A DNA stretch of 64,000 nucleotides, taken from Blastococcus colisei (GTDB lineage: Bacteria; Actinomycetota; Actinomycetes; Mycobacteriales; Geodermatophilaceae). A model generated the notes under the pieces. That model saw only the letters and a program-made list of their open reading frames with translations, searched no databases and had not been told where the DNA came from. Both the position numbers and the translations under genes were made by a program. This document shows positions 17,448 to 30,029 of the stretch, one piece after another (position 1 is the first letter of the stretch; each line of letters opens with the position of its first letter). The stretch spans positions 897,853 to 961,852 of the forward strand of contig NZ_VFQE01000002.1 of NCBI RefSeq assembly GCF_006717095.1, written 5' to 3'.

Positions 17448-18542
17448 GTGAAGAGTCTGTGGACACCGCTGCACCGCCCGGCCGTCCAGCGAGGCATCCG
17501 TGCCGCGCTCGCCGCCGGGATCGCCTGGCAGATCGCCGTCCTGCTGCCGGCTCCCTTCTCCGACTACGCCTACTACGCCCCGCTGGGCGCGATCATCGCC
17601 TGCCTGCCGACCGTCGCGGATTCCGCGAGCGTCGCCTGGCGCACGGTGCTGGCGATCCTGCTCGGCGGCGGGATCGCGGTCGGCGTCTACGAGATCGCCC
17701 GTCCGGTGCCGACCGCCCTCACCCTCGCACTGGTCGTCGCCGTCGCGATCGGGGTGGAGCAGTGGCGGGTCCTGGGCTCGACCGCGAGCTGGGTGAGCGT
17801 CGCCGCGCTCTTCACCCTGACGCTGGGGAACGCGGACGATCCCACCGCGTACCTGCTCCCCTACGCCGCGATGGTGTTGTTCGGCAGCGCGGTCGGCGTC
17901 CTGATCACGACGTTGCTCTTCCCGCCGCTGCAGCTGACCCAGGCCCGTCAGCAGATCGACCGGGTGCGGGAACTGCTGGCCGAGCACCTCGAACAGGTGG
18001 CCGGGGAACTGCGGCGCGGGGACCTGCCGACGGCCGAGCAGGAGGAGCGACGGGTCGCGGCCCTGAGCGCGCCGCTGGACCGCATGCGGGACGCCGAGCG
18101 CACGGTCGAGCGGGCCCGGCGAGCCAATCCGCGGGCCCGGAAGTGGCAGGAGCCCGCCGCGCGGCTCCGTGCCCAGTCGCGGTCGCTGGACCGGGTCGCC
18201 GTCCTCGCCGACGACCTCACGATCCTCGTGGCGGAGTACCGGCCGCAGCACCAGGGCGGCGAGCGGCCCGAGCTGGGGACGGCGGAGCGCCTGGCCGACG
18301 CCCTCGACGGGCTCGCCGGCGTCGTCCGCACGCCGGACCACGACGTCGACGCCGCCCGGCCCGACGACCGTGACCACCGCATCGATCTCGCCCAGCACGC
18401 GCTGGACAACCTCACCGACCGCCTCCGCCGGACGACGGTCGACGACGACCCCGGCTTCCTCGCGCTCGCGGCCGTCGCGGTCGGCGTCCAGCGGGCACTG
18501 CTCGCCCTCGACGCCGAGCGCCGCAAAGCCTCCCCGACCTGA
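17448..18542 (+). CDS. FUSC-like integral membrane protein, paralogue 2
   Basis: 364 residues, colinear with the gene before it along its whole length; shared stretches include SDYAYYAPLGA, FPPLQLT and VERARRANPRAR. It starts at GTG 17448. The two may form a hetero-oligomer or have diverged in substrate. Relatives are described as aromatic-acid or stress exporters. No regulator lies next to the pair. It is followed after six bases by the convergent methyltransferase gene. Confidence 0.75.
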   Translation: MKSLWTPLHRPAVQRGIRAALAAGIAWQIAVLLPAPFSDYAYYAPLGAIIACLPTVADSASVAWRTVLAILLGGGIAVGVYEIARPVPTALTLALVVAVAIGVEQWRVLGSTASWVSVAALFTLTLGNADDPTAYLLPYAAMVLFGSAVGVLITTLLFPPLQLTQARQQIDRVRELLAEHLEQVAGELRRGDLPTAEQEERRVAALSAPLDRMRDAERTVERARRANPRARKWQEPAARLRAQSRSLDRVAVLADDLTILVAEYRPQHQGGERPELGTAERLADALDGLAGVVRTPDHDVDAARPDDRDHRIDLAQHALDNLTDRLRRTTVDDDPGFLALAAVAVGVQRALLALDAERRKASPT

Positions 18543-18548
18543 CCGGGC

Positions 18549-19343
18549 TCAGACGCCGATCAGCAGCTCGCCGTGCAGCATGCCCAGCCAGCCGTCGTCG
18601 GACTCCGCCCACCGCAGCCAGGCGGCGGCGATCTCTCTCAGCTCCGCCGGCGTCGCCAGGCCGTAGGACAGCGCCTGGCCGGCGAACGCCGACGACGTCG
18701 CCCGCCCGGCCCACGACCGGCCCCACCACTGCCGCTCGTCGGGCGAGGCGAAGCAGTACGTGCCGGCGGTCGCGGCCGTGTCCCGCAACCCCGCGGCGTG
18801 CGCCCAGGAGAGCAGCCGGCGACCGGCATCCGGCTCGGCGCCGTTGGCCCGGGCGACCCGCTCGTAGAGCGCTAGCCAGCGGTCCAGGCCCGGGTCCGCC
18901 GGGAACCAGGTGGTCGCCGCGTAGTCGACGTCCCGGACGGCGACGATCCCGCCCGGCCGGCAGACGCGGGCCATCTCGCGCAGGGCGGCGACCGGGTCGC
19001 TCAGGTGCTGCAGGACCTGGTGGGCGTGCACGACGTCGAAGGAGTCGTCGGCGGCGGCCAGCGCGTAGACGTCCCCCACCTCGAAGGAGACGTCCACCCC
19101 GGCGGCGGCAGCCGCGTCCCGCGCCTCGGCCAGTGGCTCGGCCGAGACGTCGATGCCCACCACCCGGCCCGGCGCGACCCGGGCGGCGAGGTCGACCGTG
19201 ATCGTGCCGGGGCCGCAGCCGACGTCGAGCACGTCGAGCCCCGGCCGCAGCGCCGGGACCAGGTACGCGGCCGAGTTCTCGACGGTCCGCCAGCGGTGCG
19301 ACTGCAGCACCGGGTCGGCGTGCCCGTGGGTGTACGTGTCCAC
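18549..19343 (-). CDS. Class I SAM-dependent methyltransferase
   Basis: 264 residues. Motif I is VLDVGCGPGTITVDLA (about 37-52); the acidic residue of motif II is in GRVVGIDVSAEPL, and FDVVHAHQVLQHLSDP plus the post-motif RPGGIVAVRD are typical of UbiE/COQ5-like enzymes. The start is GTG 19343; the frame continues upstream only as a shadow of glpD. The acceptor is unknown: the N-terminal YTHGHADPVLQSH is common in actinobacterial methyltransferases of unproven substrate. It is downstream of glpD, but a hairpin lies between them. Confidence 0.85.
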   Translation of the reverse strand: MDTYTHGHADPVLQSHRWRTVENSAAYLVPALRPGLDVLDVGCGPGTITVDLAARVAPGRVVGIDVSAEPLAEARDAAAAAGVDVSFEVGDVYALAAADDSFDVVHAHQVLQHLSDPVAALREMARVCRPGGIVAVRDVDYAATTWFPADPGLDRWLALYERVARANGAEPDAGRRLLSWAHAAGLRDTAATAGTYCFASPDERQWWGRSWAGRATSSAFAGQALSYGLATPAELREIAAAWLRWAESDDGWLGMLHGELLIGV

Positions 19344-19383
19344 GGGTGCAGTCTGAACTGCTGGTCCTGCCTGGTGGAATGCT

Positions 19384-19402
19384 GTTCCCACGCCTTGGGA
19401 AC
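19384..19402 (-). terminator. Short hairpin after glpD
   Basis: GTTCCCA and TGGGAAC (19384-19390, 19396-19402) form a 7-bp stem with a 5-base loop directly at the glpD stop codon. There is no T tract, as is usual in GC-rich actinobacteria. It would partly separate glpD from the methyltransferase gene. Confidence 0.4.
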
Positions 19403-20922
19403 TACGACTCCTCCGCCAGCACCTTCTCGGCCATCGGTACGGCGCGCTCGCGATCGGCGGGCACCAGTCCGATGCGGGTGCGGCGGTCCAGCAGGTCGGC
19501 GACGGTCCGCGCGCCCTCGTACCGGACGGCGAAGCGCAGCTCCCCCTCGGTCTCCGGCCGGCCCGCCACCACGGCCGCGGTGCCCAGCGCCTCGACCACC
19601 GGCGCCTCGGTGCCGTACCGGGCCACCAGCCGGCCAGGAGCGCCGACCCGCTCCAGCGCCCGCCGCGGCGCGGCCCCGACCAGCGGCAGCCGCGCGGTGA
19701 GCGACCGCGCGGCACCCCGGCCCAGCCGTCCGACCACGGCGTCCACGGTCTCCTCGGCCATCGCCCGGTAGGTGGTCAGCTTCCCCCCGACGACGGTGAG
19801 GACCGGTCCGTCCCGCTGCAGCAGGTGCCTGCGGGAGAGGTCAGCGGTCGCGCTTCCGGGCCCCATGCCCGCCGACGCGGGCAGCACCAGCGGCCGGTAG
19901 CCCGCGTAGGCGCCCACCACGTCGTCCCGGGTCAGCGGCACGGCCAGCACCTGGTTCACCGTCGCCAGCAGCTGCGCCACCTCGACGTCGCCGGGCACCG
20001 CGTCGTCGTCGGGCACCGGGCCTCCGACCGGCTCGTCGGTGAGCCCCAGGTAGACCAGCCCGTCGGCCTGCGGCAGCGCGAAGACGTACCGCGAGCGCGA
20101 GCCGGGCAGCGGCACGGTGAGCGCGGCCGTCGGCGACCCGAGCACCGACCCCCGCACCACCAGGTGCGATCCCCGCGAGGGGACCAGCCGGATCGACGGC
20201 GCCAGTGCCTGCGCCCACACGCCGGCGGCGTTGACCACCACCCCGGCCCGCAGGCTCACCGGTTTCCCGTCGACCACCGCGTGCACGTCGGCGCCGTCGA
20301 CCGCCATTCCGGCCGCACCGGTCAGGATGCGGGCGCCGTACGCGGCCGCCGTCCGGGCCAGGGCCACGACCAGCCGGGCGTCGTCCACCAGCTGCCCGTC
20401 CCAGAAGACGACGCCGCCACGGCCGGCGCGCACACCCGGCACCAGCCGCGAGACCTCGTCGGCATCGACCCGGCGCGTCGACGGCAGCGAGCCGCGGCCG
20501 CCGGGCACCGACAGCCGGACGGCGTCCCCGAACCGCCCGCCCACCGCGGCCAGGGCGGTCACGTCCCGGCCGGCGACGTCGGGCACGAGGAACGGCAGTC
20601 GCCGCACCAGGTGCGGCGCGGTCGAGCCCATGAGGACGGCGCGCTCCCGAGCGCTCTCCCGGGCCAGGCCGATCTCGCCGTGCACCAGGTAGCGCAGGCC
20701 GCCGTGCACGAGCTTGGAGGACCACCGGCTGGTGCCCGCCGCGAGGTCGGTGCGCTCGAGCAGCACGACCGACAGGCCACGGCTCGCGGCGTCCAGCGCC
20801 ACCCCGGCGCCGGTGACCCCGCCACCCACGACGACGACGTCCACGGTGGCATCGGGGAGGTCGCCGAGATCTCCGGACCGCCGGGCCGGCGACAGGGTTC
20901 CGGGCAGGAACGCGGTCACCAT
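19402..20922 (-). CDS. glpD: Glycerol-3-phosphate dehydrogenase (FAD, GlpD type)
   Basis: 506 residues. It oxidises sn-glycerol 3-phosphate to dihydroxyacetone phosphate and passes electrons to quinone at the membrane. FAD-binding GGGVTGAGVALDAASRG is at about 34-50, followed by LLERTDLAAGTSRWSSKLVHGGLRYL, a GlpD hallmark; VVGGKLTTYRAMAEETVD lies near 380. Start ATG 20922 is chosen by homology; the frame is open further upstream only as a shadow of the divergent gene. Only 35 bp separate it from the divergent AGPS-like flavoprotein, so the two probably share control. Confidence 0.92.
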   Translation of the reverse strand: MVTAFLPGTLSPARRSGDLGDLPDATVDVVVVGGGVTGAGVALDAASRGLSVVLLERTDLAAGTSRWSSKLVHGGLRYLVHGEIGLARESARERAVLMGSTAPHLVRRLPFLVPDVAGRDVTALAAVGGRFGDAVRLSVPGGRGSLPSTRRVDADEVSRLVPGVRAGRGGVVFWDGQLVDDARLVVALARTAAAYGARILTGAAGMAVDGADVHAVVDGKPVSLRAGVVVNAAGVWAQALAPSIRLVPSRGSHLVVRGSVLGSPTAALTVPLPGSRSRYVFALPQADGLVYLGLTDEPVGGPVPDDDAVPGDVEVAQLLATVNQVLAVPLTRDDVVGAYAGYRPLVLPASAGMGPGSATADLSRRHLLQRDGPVLTVVGGKLTTYRAMAEETVDAVVGRLGRGAARSLTARLPLVGAAPRRALERVGAPGRLVARYGTEAPVVEALGTAAVVAGRPETEGELRFAVRYEGARTVADLLDRRTRIGLVPADRERAVPMAEKVLAEES

Positions 20923-20957
20923 GATCGCTCCGGCAGCAGCACCGGCAGACTGTAGCG

Positions 20958-22616
20958 GTGGCCACGCAGCCGGAACTGACGATCCAGGGCTGGGGACCGT
21001 CGTCCCCCGCCGAGGCACCGCGCGACGGCGACCTGAGCAGGACGCTGCCCAAGGCCGCCCGCCGCTACCTGTCCGGCGAGCTGGGCTGGACCCCGCGCGC
21101 GACCCCGCCCGTCGCCGTCGGCGAGATCCGCCTGGCGCCCTCCCGGCTGTCCGAGGAGGCGAACGCCCGGTTGGTCGACCTGCTGGGGGCCGACAACGTC
21201 CGCACCGACCGGGAGTCGCGGCTGCGGCGGGCCGGGGGCAAGAGCTACCTGGACCTCGTCCGCCGCCGCGAGGGCGACGCCTCCGACGCCCCGGACGCCG
21301 TCGTCCTGCCCGGCACGACCGAGGAGACGGCGGCGCTGCTGGCCGCGTGCAGCGAGCTCGGCGTCGTCGTCGTCCCGTTCGGTGGGGGCACCAGCGTCGT
21401 GGGCGGGCTGGCGGGCGTGGACCCCGACGACCGGCCATCGATCGCCGTCGACCTGTCCCGGATGTCGTCGGTGCAGGCGATCGACGTGCCGTCGTCCCTG
21501 GTCACCGTCGGCCCCGGCATGCGCGGACCGGCGCTGGAGCAGGCGCTGGCCCGCGACGGGCTGACCTTCGGCCACCTTCCGCAGAGCTGGGAGTTCGCCA
21601 CGCTCGGCGGATATGCCGCCACCCGCTCCGCCGGGCAGAACTCGACCGGCGTCGGGCGCTTCGACGAGCTCGTCGCGGGGGTGACGATGGTCACGCCGTC
21701 CGGCGTCCTCGAGCTCGGTCATCCCCCGGCGAGCGCGGCCGGGCCCGACCTGCTCGGCCTCGCCCTCGGCTCGGAGGGGACGCTCGGCATCATCACCGGG
21801 CTGACGCTGCGGGTCCGCCCGACGCCGGCCGCCAGCTCCTACGAGGGCTGGTCGTTCCGCTCCTGGGCCACCGGGCTGGCCGCGCTGCAGCAGCTCTCCC
21901 GGCACGAGCTGCTGCCCGACATCGTCCGGCTATCGGACACCGACGAGACCCGGGCGAACCTGCTCATGGCCTCCGGGGCGGGTGCCCGTGCCCTGCGCGG
22001 CAGCCTCAGGGCCCGGGGGCACGGGGACGCCTGCATGCTCGTGCTCGGCTGGGAGGGCCTGCCCCCGATCGTCCAGGCGCGGAGGAAGGCCGCCGCCTCG
22101 GTGCTGCGCGACGGCGGGGCGCTGCGGCTGGGCCGCAAGGTCGGCGAGGCCTGGAAGAAGAACCGTTTCTCCGGCCCCTACCTGCGCGACAAGCTCATGG
22201 ACGGCGGCCTGCTCGTCGAGACCCTGGAGACGGCGGCCACCTGGTCGGCGCTGCCCACCGTCTACGACGCCGTCCGGCGGGCGCTGCGCGAGTCGCTGAC
22301 CCGGAAGGGACGACGTCCGCTGATGATGAGCCACCTCTCGCACGCCTACCCCACCGGCGGCTCGCTGTACGTGACCGTGCTGGCCGACCGCGACGACGAG
22401 CTGCCCATCCAGCAGTGGCTGACCGCCAAGCGGGCCGCGACCGACGCGCTGCTGGCCGCCGGCGGCACCCTCACCCACCACCACGCCGTCGGCGCCGACC
22501 ACCGCCCCTGGATGGAGCGCGAGATCGGGCCGCTCGGCGTCGAGGTGCTGCGCGCGGTCAAGGAGCGCCTGGACCCCCACGGCATCTGCAACCCGGGCGT
22601 CCTCCTCCCCGAGTGA
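20958..22616 (+). CDS. FAD-binding oxidase, alkyldihydroxyacetonephosphate synthase (AGPS)-like
   Basis: 552 residues. PCMH-type FAD domain: PGTTEETAALLAACSELGVVVVPFGGGTSVVGG at about 115-147, and the ATLGGYAATRSAGQNSTGVGRFDELV segment. The C-terminus has SHAYPTGGSLYVTV and THHHAVGADHRPWM, where the His triplet is typical of AGPS. AGPS swaps the acyl group of acyl-DHAP for a fatty alcohol to give ether lipids; bacterial relatives are often of unproven substrate. Divergence from glpD, whose product makes DHAP, fits a glycerolipid role. Start GTG 20958. Confidence 0.85.
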   Translation: MATQPELTIQGWGPSSPAEAPRDGDLSRTLPKAARRYLSGELGWTPRATPPVAVGEIRLAPSRLSEEANARLVDLLGADNVRTDRESRLRRAGGKSYLDLVRRREGDASDAPDAVVLPGTTEETAALLAACSELGVVVVPFGGGTSVVGGLAGVDPDDRPSIAVDLSRMSSVQAIDVPSSLVTVGPGMRGPALEQALARDGLTFGHLPQSWEFATLGGYAATRSAGQNSTGVGRFDELVAGVTMVTPSGVLELGHPPASAAGPDLLGLALGSEGTLGIITGLTLRVRPTPAASSYEGWSFRSWATGLAALQQLSRHELLPDIVRLSDTDETRANLLMASGAGARALRGSLRARGHGDACMLVLGWEGLPPIVQARRKAAASVLRDGGALRLGRKVGEAWKKNRFSGPYLRDKLMDGGLLVETLETAATWSALPTVYDAVRRALRESLTRKGRRPLMMSHLSHAYPTGGSLYVTVLADRDDELPIQQWLTAKRAATDALLAAGGTLTHHHAVGADHRPWMEREIGPLGVEVLRAVKERLDPHGICNPGVLLPE

Positions 22617-22623
22617 GCCCCCC

Positions 22624-22709
22624 GATGATCAGCTGACCTGATCGTTGAGGGTCCTACCTCACCGTCGACGGTGAGGTAGGACCCCGTTCGATCAGGAGAC
22701 CTGATCATC
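22624..22709. repeat. Nested palindromic intergenic element, copy A (bidirectional terminator)
   Basis: A perfect 36-base palindrome (22649-22684; half-site GGGTCCTACCTCACCGTC) is flanked by two inverted 21-base arms (22624-22644 and 22689-22709). Each arm is itself built as GATCAG-N5-CTGATC. It sits exactly between convergent genes and should stop transcription from both sides. Copies B (27758-27833) and C (split by IS element 2) have the same plan. Confidence 0.8.
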
Positions 22710-22722
22710 AACAGCAACGAGC

Positions 22723-24162
22723 TCAGATGGCGTGGCCGAAGGAGAAGATGCCGTCCGGGTCGACCGCGCGCTTCACCTCGCGCAGCCGCTCGATCGTCGC
22801 GGGCAGGTAGGCCGCCGCGACCTCCTCCGGGCCCGAGACCTCACCGAGGAAGTTGATCACCGTCTCCGGCGCCTTCCACGGCGCGAGGGCGGCCAGGACG
22901 CCCCTCCCCACCAGGGGCACGACCTGTGCCAGCTCCGGGATCCCGGGGCCGATCACGTAGACCGCATACGCTCCGCCCCGGCCGGGAACGGCATTCGGCA
23001 CCGCCGCCTGCCGACCGAACGCGCCACCCATCAGCCGCAGCTCGATCATGATCAGCGGGATGTCGACCTGCGGCCCGGCCGCGGCGAGCAGGGCATCGAC
23101 GGTCTGCTCCGTCAGGTCGGCCAGCAGCATGCCCTTCTCCCACGCGGGCATCGGGTCCACCGGGTCCATGTGGATGGCGTCCATCTCGGTGCTGCGGATG
23201 GGGCCGATGAAGCCGAGCAGGATCCGCCCCGCGGCCTTCATCGGGGCGACGAGGCGCTCCCCCTCCTCGAAGTCGGTACCCGAGTAGGCGTAGCGCAGGT
23301 GGACGGCGGTCTGCCCCCGCAGCGGCGGCGGCAGGAACTCCATGTCGGGCATCCGCATGATGGCGACCGAGGTGCTGACGTCGTCCGGCAGCGTCGGCAC
23401 CCACTGGCGGAAGGCGTGCAGGACCGCGGCCATGTCCTCGCCGGCGAAGAAGATGCCGCCGGCGTACAGACCGGAGACGGGGAAGAGCTCGATCTCGATC
23501 GCCGTCACGATGCCGAAGTTGCCCTTGCCGCCGCGGACGGCCCAGAAGAGCTCGGGCTCGGAGCCGGCGGTGAGGCGCCGCAGCCGGCCGTCGGCGGTGA
23601 CGATCTCCACTGCCTGCACGTGGTCGGCGGCGAACCCGTGTTTGCGACCCAGCGACCCCATGCCGCCACCGAGGGTGTAGCCGACGACGCCGACGTCGGA
23701 CGACGAACCGCACAGCCCCGCCAGCCCGAACTTGCCGGCCGCCTCCAGCACCCGGACCCACTTCGTGCCGGCCTCGACGCGGGCCGTGCGCCGCTCGGGG
23801 TCGATCTGCACGCCCTGCATCCGCCGCGTGGTGATCATCAGGGAGCCGGCCGCGTTGCGGACCGGCCCGTGGCCGGTGGCCTGGACGGCGACGCGCAGGT
23901 CGTGCGCGACGGCCCAGGAGACGGCGGCGGCGACGTCGGCGGCGCAGGAGGCGCCGACGGCGACGGCGGGAGTGTGCTGCACGGCGACGTTCCAGGTGGC
24001 GACCTCGGCGGCCATGCCGTCGTCGCCCGCCGCGTAGACCGGCCCGTGCACCTGGCTGCGCAGCTCGTCGACGGCGCCGGCGGGGAAGGCGGGGGCGAGG
24101 GTGTCGAGCACCGCGTCGCTCAGGACGGCGGACGGCAGCTCGGGGTTCTCGGTGAGACTCAT
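22723..24162 (-). CDS. FAD-dependent oxidoreductase, berberine-bridge-enzyme-like
   Basis: 479 residues. The FAD domain has AVQATGHGPVRNA (about 89-101), whose His is the likely site of covalent FAD; CGSSSDVGVVGYTLGGGMGSLGRKHG follows and matches single-His members better than the two-link BBE type. WAVRGGKGNFGIVTAIEIELFPV and a C-terminal BBE region (VKRAVDPDGIFSFGHAI) complete the family pattern. The substrate is unknown, perhaps a sugar or aromatic alcohol. Start ATG 24162; the longer frame upstream is a shadow of the divergent regulator. It shares a 208-bp promoter region with that regulator. Confidence 0.87.
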   Translation of the reverse strand: MSLTENPELPSAVLSDAVLDTLAPAFPAGAVDELRSQVHGPVYAAGDDGMAAEVATWNVAVQHTPAVAVGASCAADVAAAVSWAVAHDLRVAVQATGHGPVRNAAGSLMITTRRMQGVQIDPERRTARVEAGTKWVRVLEAAGKFGLAGLCGSSSDVGVVGYTLGGGMGSLGRKHGFAADHVQAVEIVTADGRLRRLTAGSEPELFWAVRGGKGNFGIVTAIEIELFPVSGLYAGGIFFAGEDMAAVLHAFRQWVPTLPDDVSTSVAIMRMPDMEFLPPPLRGQTAVHLRYAYSGTDFEEGERLVAPMKAAGRILLGFIGPIRSTEMDAIHMDPVDPMPAWEKGMLLADLTEQTVDALLAAAGPQVDIPLIMIELRLMGGAFGRQAAVPNAVPGRGGAYAVYVIGPGIPELAQVVPLVGRGVLAALAPWKAPETVINFLGEVSGPEEVAAAYLPATIERLREVKRAVDPDGIFSFGHAI

Positions 24163-24271
24163 CTGTCGTGTTTTCCTCTTCGCGGCCGCGGCGGTGGCCG
24201 CGGATCGGGGGGTGGCTCGCGGCGGTGACCGCGCAGCTCGAACGGATGCGAGGAAGAGTCCCGACGGCCCC

Positions 24272-24299
24272 TTGCCGGATACTTGGGCGGGACTAGGAC
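24272..24299 (+). promoter_or_regulatory. Possible promoter of the SARP regulator
   Basis: TTGCCG (24272-24277) and TAGGAC (24294-24299) are 16 bases apart, an acceptable housekeeping-sigma layout for an actinobacterium, about 70 bp upstream of the regulator's GTG. Support is sequence likeness only. Confidence 0.3.
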
Positions 24300-24370
24300 G
24301 CCGACTTGCACCGGCCGAGCGCACGAAAAGGGGTGCCGCCCCGGCGCCGGCGCTGGGAGCATCCCGGCTC

Positions 24371-27742
<3,372 letters not shown>

Positions 27743-27757
27743 CTCCCGCCGGAGGGC

Positions 27758-27833
27758 GTCCTCCCTCACCGTCGCGCGTCCTCCCTCACCGTCGACCGTG
27801 AGGGAGGACCACCGACGATCAGGAGACCTGATC
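27758..27833. repeat. Nested palindromic intergenic element, copy B (bidirectional terminator)
   Basis: The stem GTCCTCCCTCAC / GTGAGGGAGGAC (27778-27809, 8-base loop with the central GTCGAC) is followed by GATCAGGAGACCTGATC (27817-27833), the same 17-base unit as in the right arm of copy A. An extra half unit, GTCCTCCCTCACCGTCGCGC, precedes it at 27758-27777. It lies between the convergent SARP and SDR genes. The stem arms differ in base from copy A but keep pairing. Confidence 0.75.
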
Positions 27834-27850
27834 ACCGGTGGGAGCGCGGG

Positions 27851-28618
27851 TCAGGACGTCGTGGCGATGCCGCCGTCGACGGGGATGACGGCGCCGGTCA
27901 CGTACGCACCGGCCCGGCTGGCCAGGTAGACGACGACGCCGGCCATGTCATCGGGGCGGCCGATGCGGCCCAGCGGCGACTTCGCGGCGATCTCGGCCCC
28001 GAACGCGTCCAGGGTGGCGGCCATCATCTTCGACTCGAACGGCCCCGGGGCGACCGCGTTCACCGTGATCCCCTTCGGGCCCAACTCCTTGGCGAGCACG
28101 CGGGTGAGCTGGTGCAGACCTGCCTTGCTCGCGGCGTAGGAGTAGGTCGGCATCGGGTTGACGTGCAGGCCGTCGATGCTGCCGACGTTCACGATGCGGG
28201 CCGGGTCGCCGTCGGTCGCGGCCGCCTGGAGCGTGGGCAGGAACGCGCGGGTGAGGAAGAACGGCGACTTCAGGTTGAGGTCGAGCAGCTTGTCCCACGC
28301 CGACTCGGGGAAGGTCTCCAGCGGCTCGCCCCAGGTGGCGCCGGCGTTGTTCACGAGGATGTGCACCCGCTCCTCGGACCGGCCCACCTCCTCGGCGAGC
28401 CGGACGCACTCGGCCTCGGTGGAGAGGTCGGCCGGGATGGAGACGGCGGTGCCGAACTCGGCCAGCTCGGCGACGGCGGCGTCCCCGGCCTCGGCCTTGC
28501 GGGAGGAGATGTAGACGCGGGCCCCCGCCTGGAGCAGACCGCGGGCCATCATCAGGCCGATGCCGCGGGTGCCGCCGGTGACGACGGCCACCTTGCCGGT
28601 CAGGTCGAACAGGTCCAC
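27851..28618 (-). CDS. Short-chain dehydrogenase/reductase
   Basis: 255 residues, classical [11 protein letters not shown] cofactor motif at about 14-21, NNAG at about 90-93, catalytic Ser in [16 protein letters not shown] carrying the YxxxK pair, and [17 protein letters not shown] 28618 is chosen because GGAGGA lies six bases upstream; the longer frame above it belongs to arcA's antisense strand. R/K pattern after the first strand (SSRK) suggests NADP(H). The substrate is unknown. It diverges from arcA across about 115 bp. Confidence 0.88.
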   Translation of the reverse strand: MDLFDLTGKVAVVTGGTRGIGLMMARGLLQAGARVYISSRKAEAGDAAVAELAEFGTAVSIPADLSTEAECVRLAEEVGRSEERVHILVNNAGATWGEPLETFPESAWDKLLDLNLKSPFFLTRAFLPTLQAAATDGDPARIVNVGSIDGLHVNPMPTYSYAASKAGLHQLTRVLAKELGPKGITVNAVAPGPFESKMMAATLDAFGAEIAAKSPLGRIGRPDDMAGVVVYLASRAGAYVTGAVIPVDGGIATTS

Positions 28619-28733
28619 GCGTTCCTCCGTGTCGCCGATGGCCCGCCTCGCTGCCGGCCGGTTCGCCACACTATCCAGCGGGTCGCCGGGCACCGACGGG
28701 CGGCACGGGCTCCCCCTGTGCCAGCCTCTGGGC

Positions 28734-30029
28734 ATGATCGAGTCCCCGTCAGAGGCGCCCCTCATGGGCGCCACCAGCGAGGTCGGCCGGCTGCGCACCG
28801 TGCTGCTGCACCGCCCCGGCGCCGAGCTGCGGCGGCTGACCCCGCGCAACAACGACGAGCTGCTCTTCGACGGCGTCCCGTGGGTGGACCGCGCCCAGGA
28901 GGAGCACGACGCGTTCGCCCAGGCCCTGACCGACCGTGGCGTCGAGGTGCTGCACCTGGACCGGCTGCTGGCCGAGGTGCTGTCCTTCCCCTCCGCCCGG
29001 GCCGAGCTGATCGCCGCAGCGGTCGACGACCCCCGGCTGGGCGCGACCCTGCAGCGGTCGACCACCATGCACCTGACCGGCCTGGCCCCCGAGGACCTGG
29101 CCCGCACCCTGATCGCCGGCCTGGCCCACGACGAGCTCCGCGGCGGCAAGGGGCTGGCCTACGAGGTCATGGACCGCGGCGACTTCGTCGTCCCCCCGCT
29201 GCCCAACCTGCTGTTCACCCGGGACTCCTCGGTCTGGGTGGGCGACGAGGTGGCGGTGACGTCGCTGGCCATGCCCGCGCGGCACCGCGAGAGCACGATC
29301 ACCGCGGCCGTCTACGCCCACCACCCACGGTTCGCCGGGGTGGAGCAGCTCTACGGCGCGCGCCTGGAGCACCTGGAGGGCGGGGACGTCCTGCTGCTGG
29401 CCGAGGGCGTCGTGGCCGTCGGGGTCGGCGAACGGACGACGCCCGGCGGGGCCGAACGCCTGGCCCGTCGGCTGTTCGCCCGGCGGCTGGCGCACACCGT
29501 GCTCGTCGTCCCCATCGCCCAGCAGCGGGCGACCATGCACCTGGACACCATCGCCACGATGGTCGACGCCGACGCCATGGTCATGTATCCCGCGGTCGCC
29601 GACTCGCTGGTCGCCTGGACCGTCACCGCCCCGGACGGCGTGGCCGACGATGCCGACACGGCCGAGCTCGCGGTCGCCGGCCCGCAGCCCTTCCTGACCG
29701 CCGCCGCGGCGGCGATGGGGATCGACCGGCTCCGGGTGATCGACACCGGCCTCGATCCGGTCACCGCCGAGCGCGAGCAGTGGGACGACGGGAACAACAC
29801 CCTCGCGCTGGCGCCCCGCCTGGCCGTGGCCTACGAGCGGAACACGGTCACCAACGCCGCGCTCGAGGCGGCCGGCATCGAGGTCGTGCGGATCGCGGGG
29901 TCGGAGCTCGGCAGCGGCCGGGGCGGTCCCCGCTGCATGTCCTGCCCGGTGGCCCGCGACGCCCCGGCTGCCACCGACGTCCGTTCCATCGCATCGGCGA
30001 CCGGGCCGGTACCCGAGGGGACCCGGTGA
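28734..30029 (+). CDS. arcA: Arginine deiminase
   Basis: 431 residues. It hydrolyses L-arginine to citrulline and ammonia. Guanidine-group enzyme marks are all present: [18 protein letters not shown], the [15 protein letters not shown] segment, [13 protein letters not shown] (catalytic His and Asp), and the C-terminal [13 protein letters not shown] with the nucleophilic Cys. ATG 28734 gives the usual length. There is no arcB, arcC or arcD nearby, so this is not a standard fermentative ADI operon. Its stop overlaps the start of the M20 peptidase (GTGA), hinting that the two act on peptide-derived arginine. Confidence 0.93.
   Translation: MIESPSEAPLMGATSEVGRLRTVLLHRPGAELRRLTPRNNDELLFDGVPWVDRAQEEHDAFAQALTDRGVEVLHLDRLLAEVLSFPSARAELIAAAVDDPRLGATLQRSTTMHLTGLAPEDLARTLIAGLAHDELRGGKGLAYEVMDRGDFVVPPLPNLLFTRDSSVWVGDEVAVTSLAMPARHRESTITAAVYAHHPRFAGVEQLYGARLEHLEGGDVLLLAEGVVAVGVGERTTPGGAERLARRLFARRLAHTVLVVPIAQQRATMHLDTIATMVDADAMVMYPAVADSLVAWTVTAPDGVADDADTAELAVAGPQPFLTAAAAAMGIDRLRVIDTGLDPVTAEREQWDDGNNTLALAPRLAVAYERNTVTNAALEAAGIEVVRIAGSELGSGRGGPRCMSCPVARDAPAATDVRSIASATGPVPEGTR

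Noticed and set aside
18549..19715. A 388-residue version of the methyltransferase starting at 19715
   Set aside because: The extra N-terminus is Arg/Trp-rich and overlaps glpD; the GTG at 19343 gives a normal methyltransferase N-terminus.
22624..22709. Nested palindrome as a phage or integron attachment site
   Set aside because: No integrase or tRNA nearby; position between convergent genes in each copy fits a terminator better.
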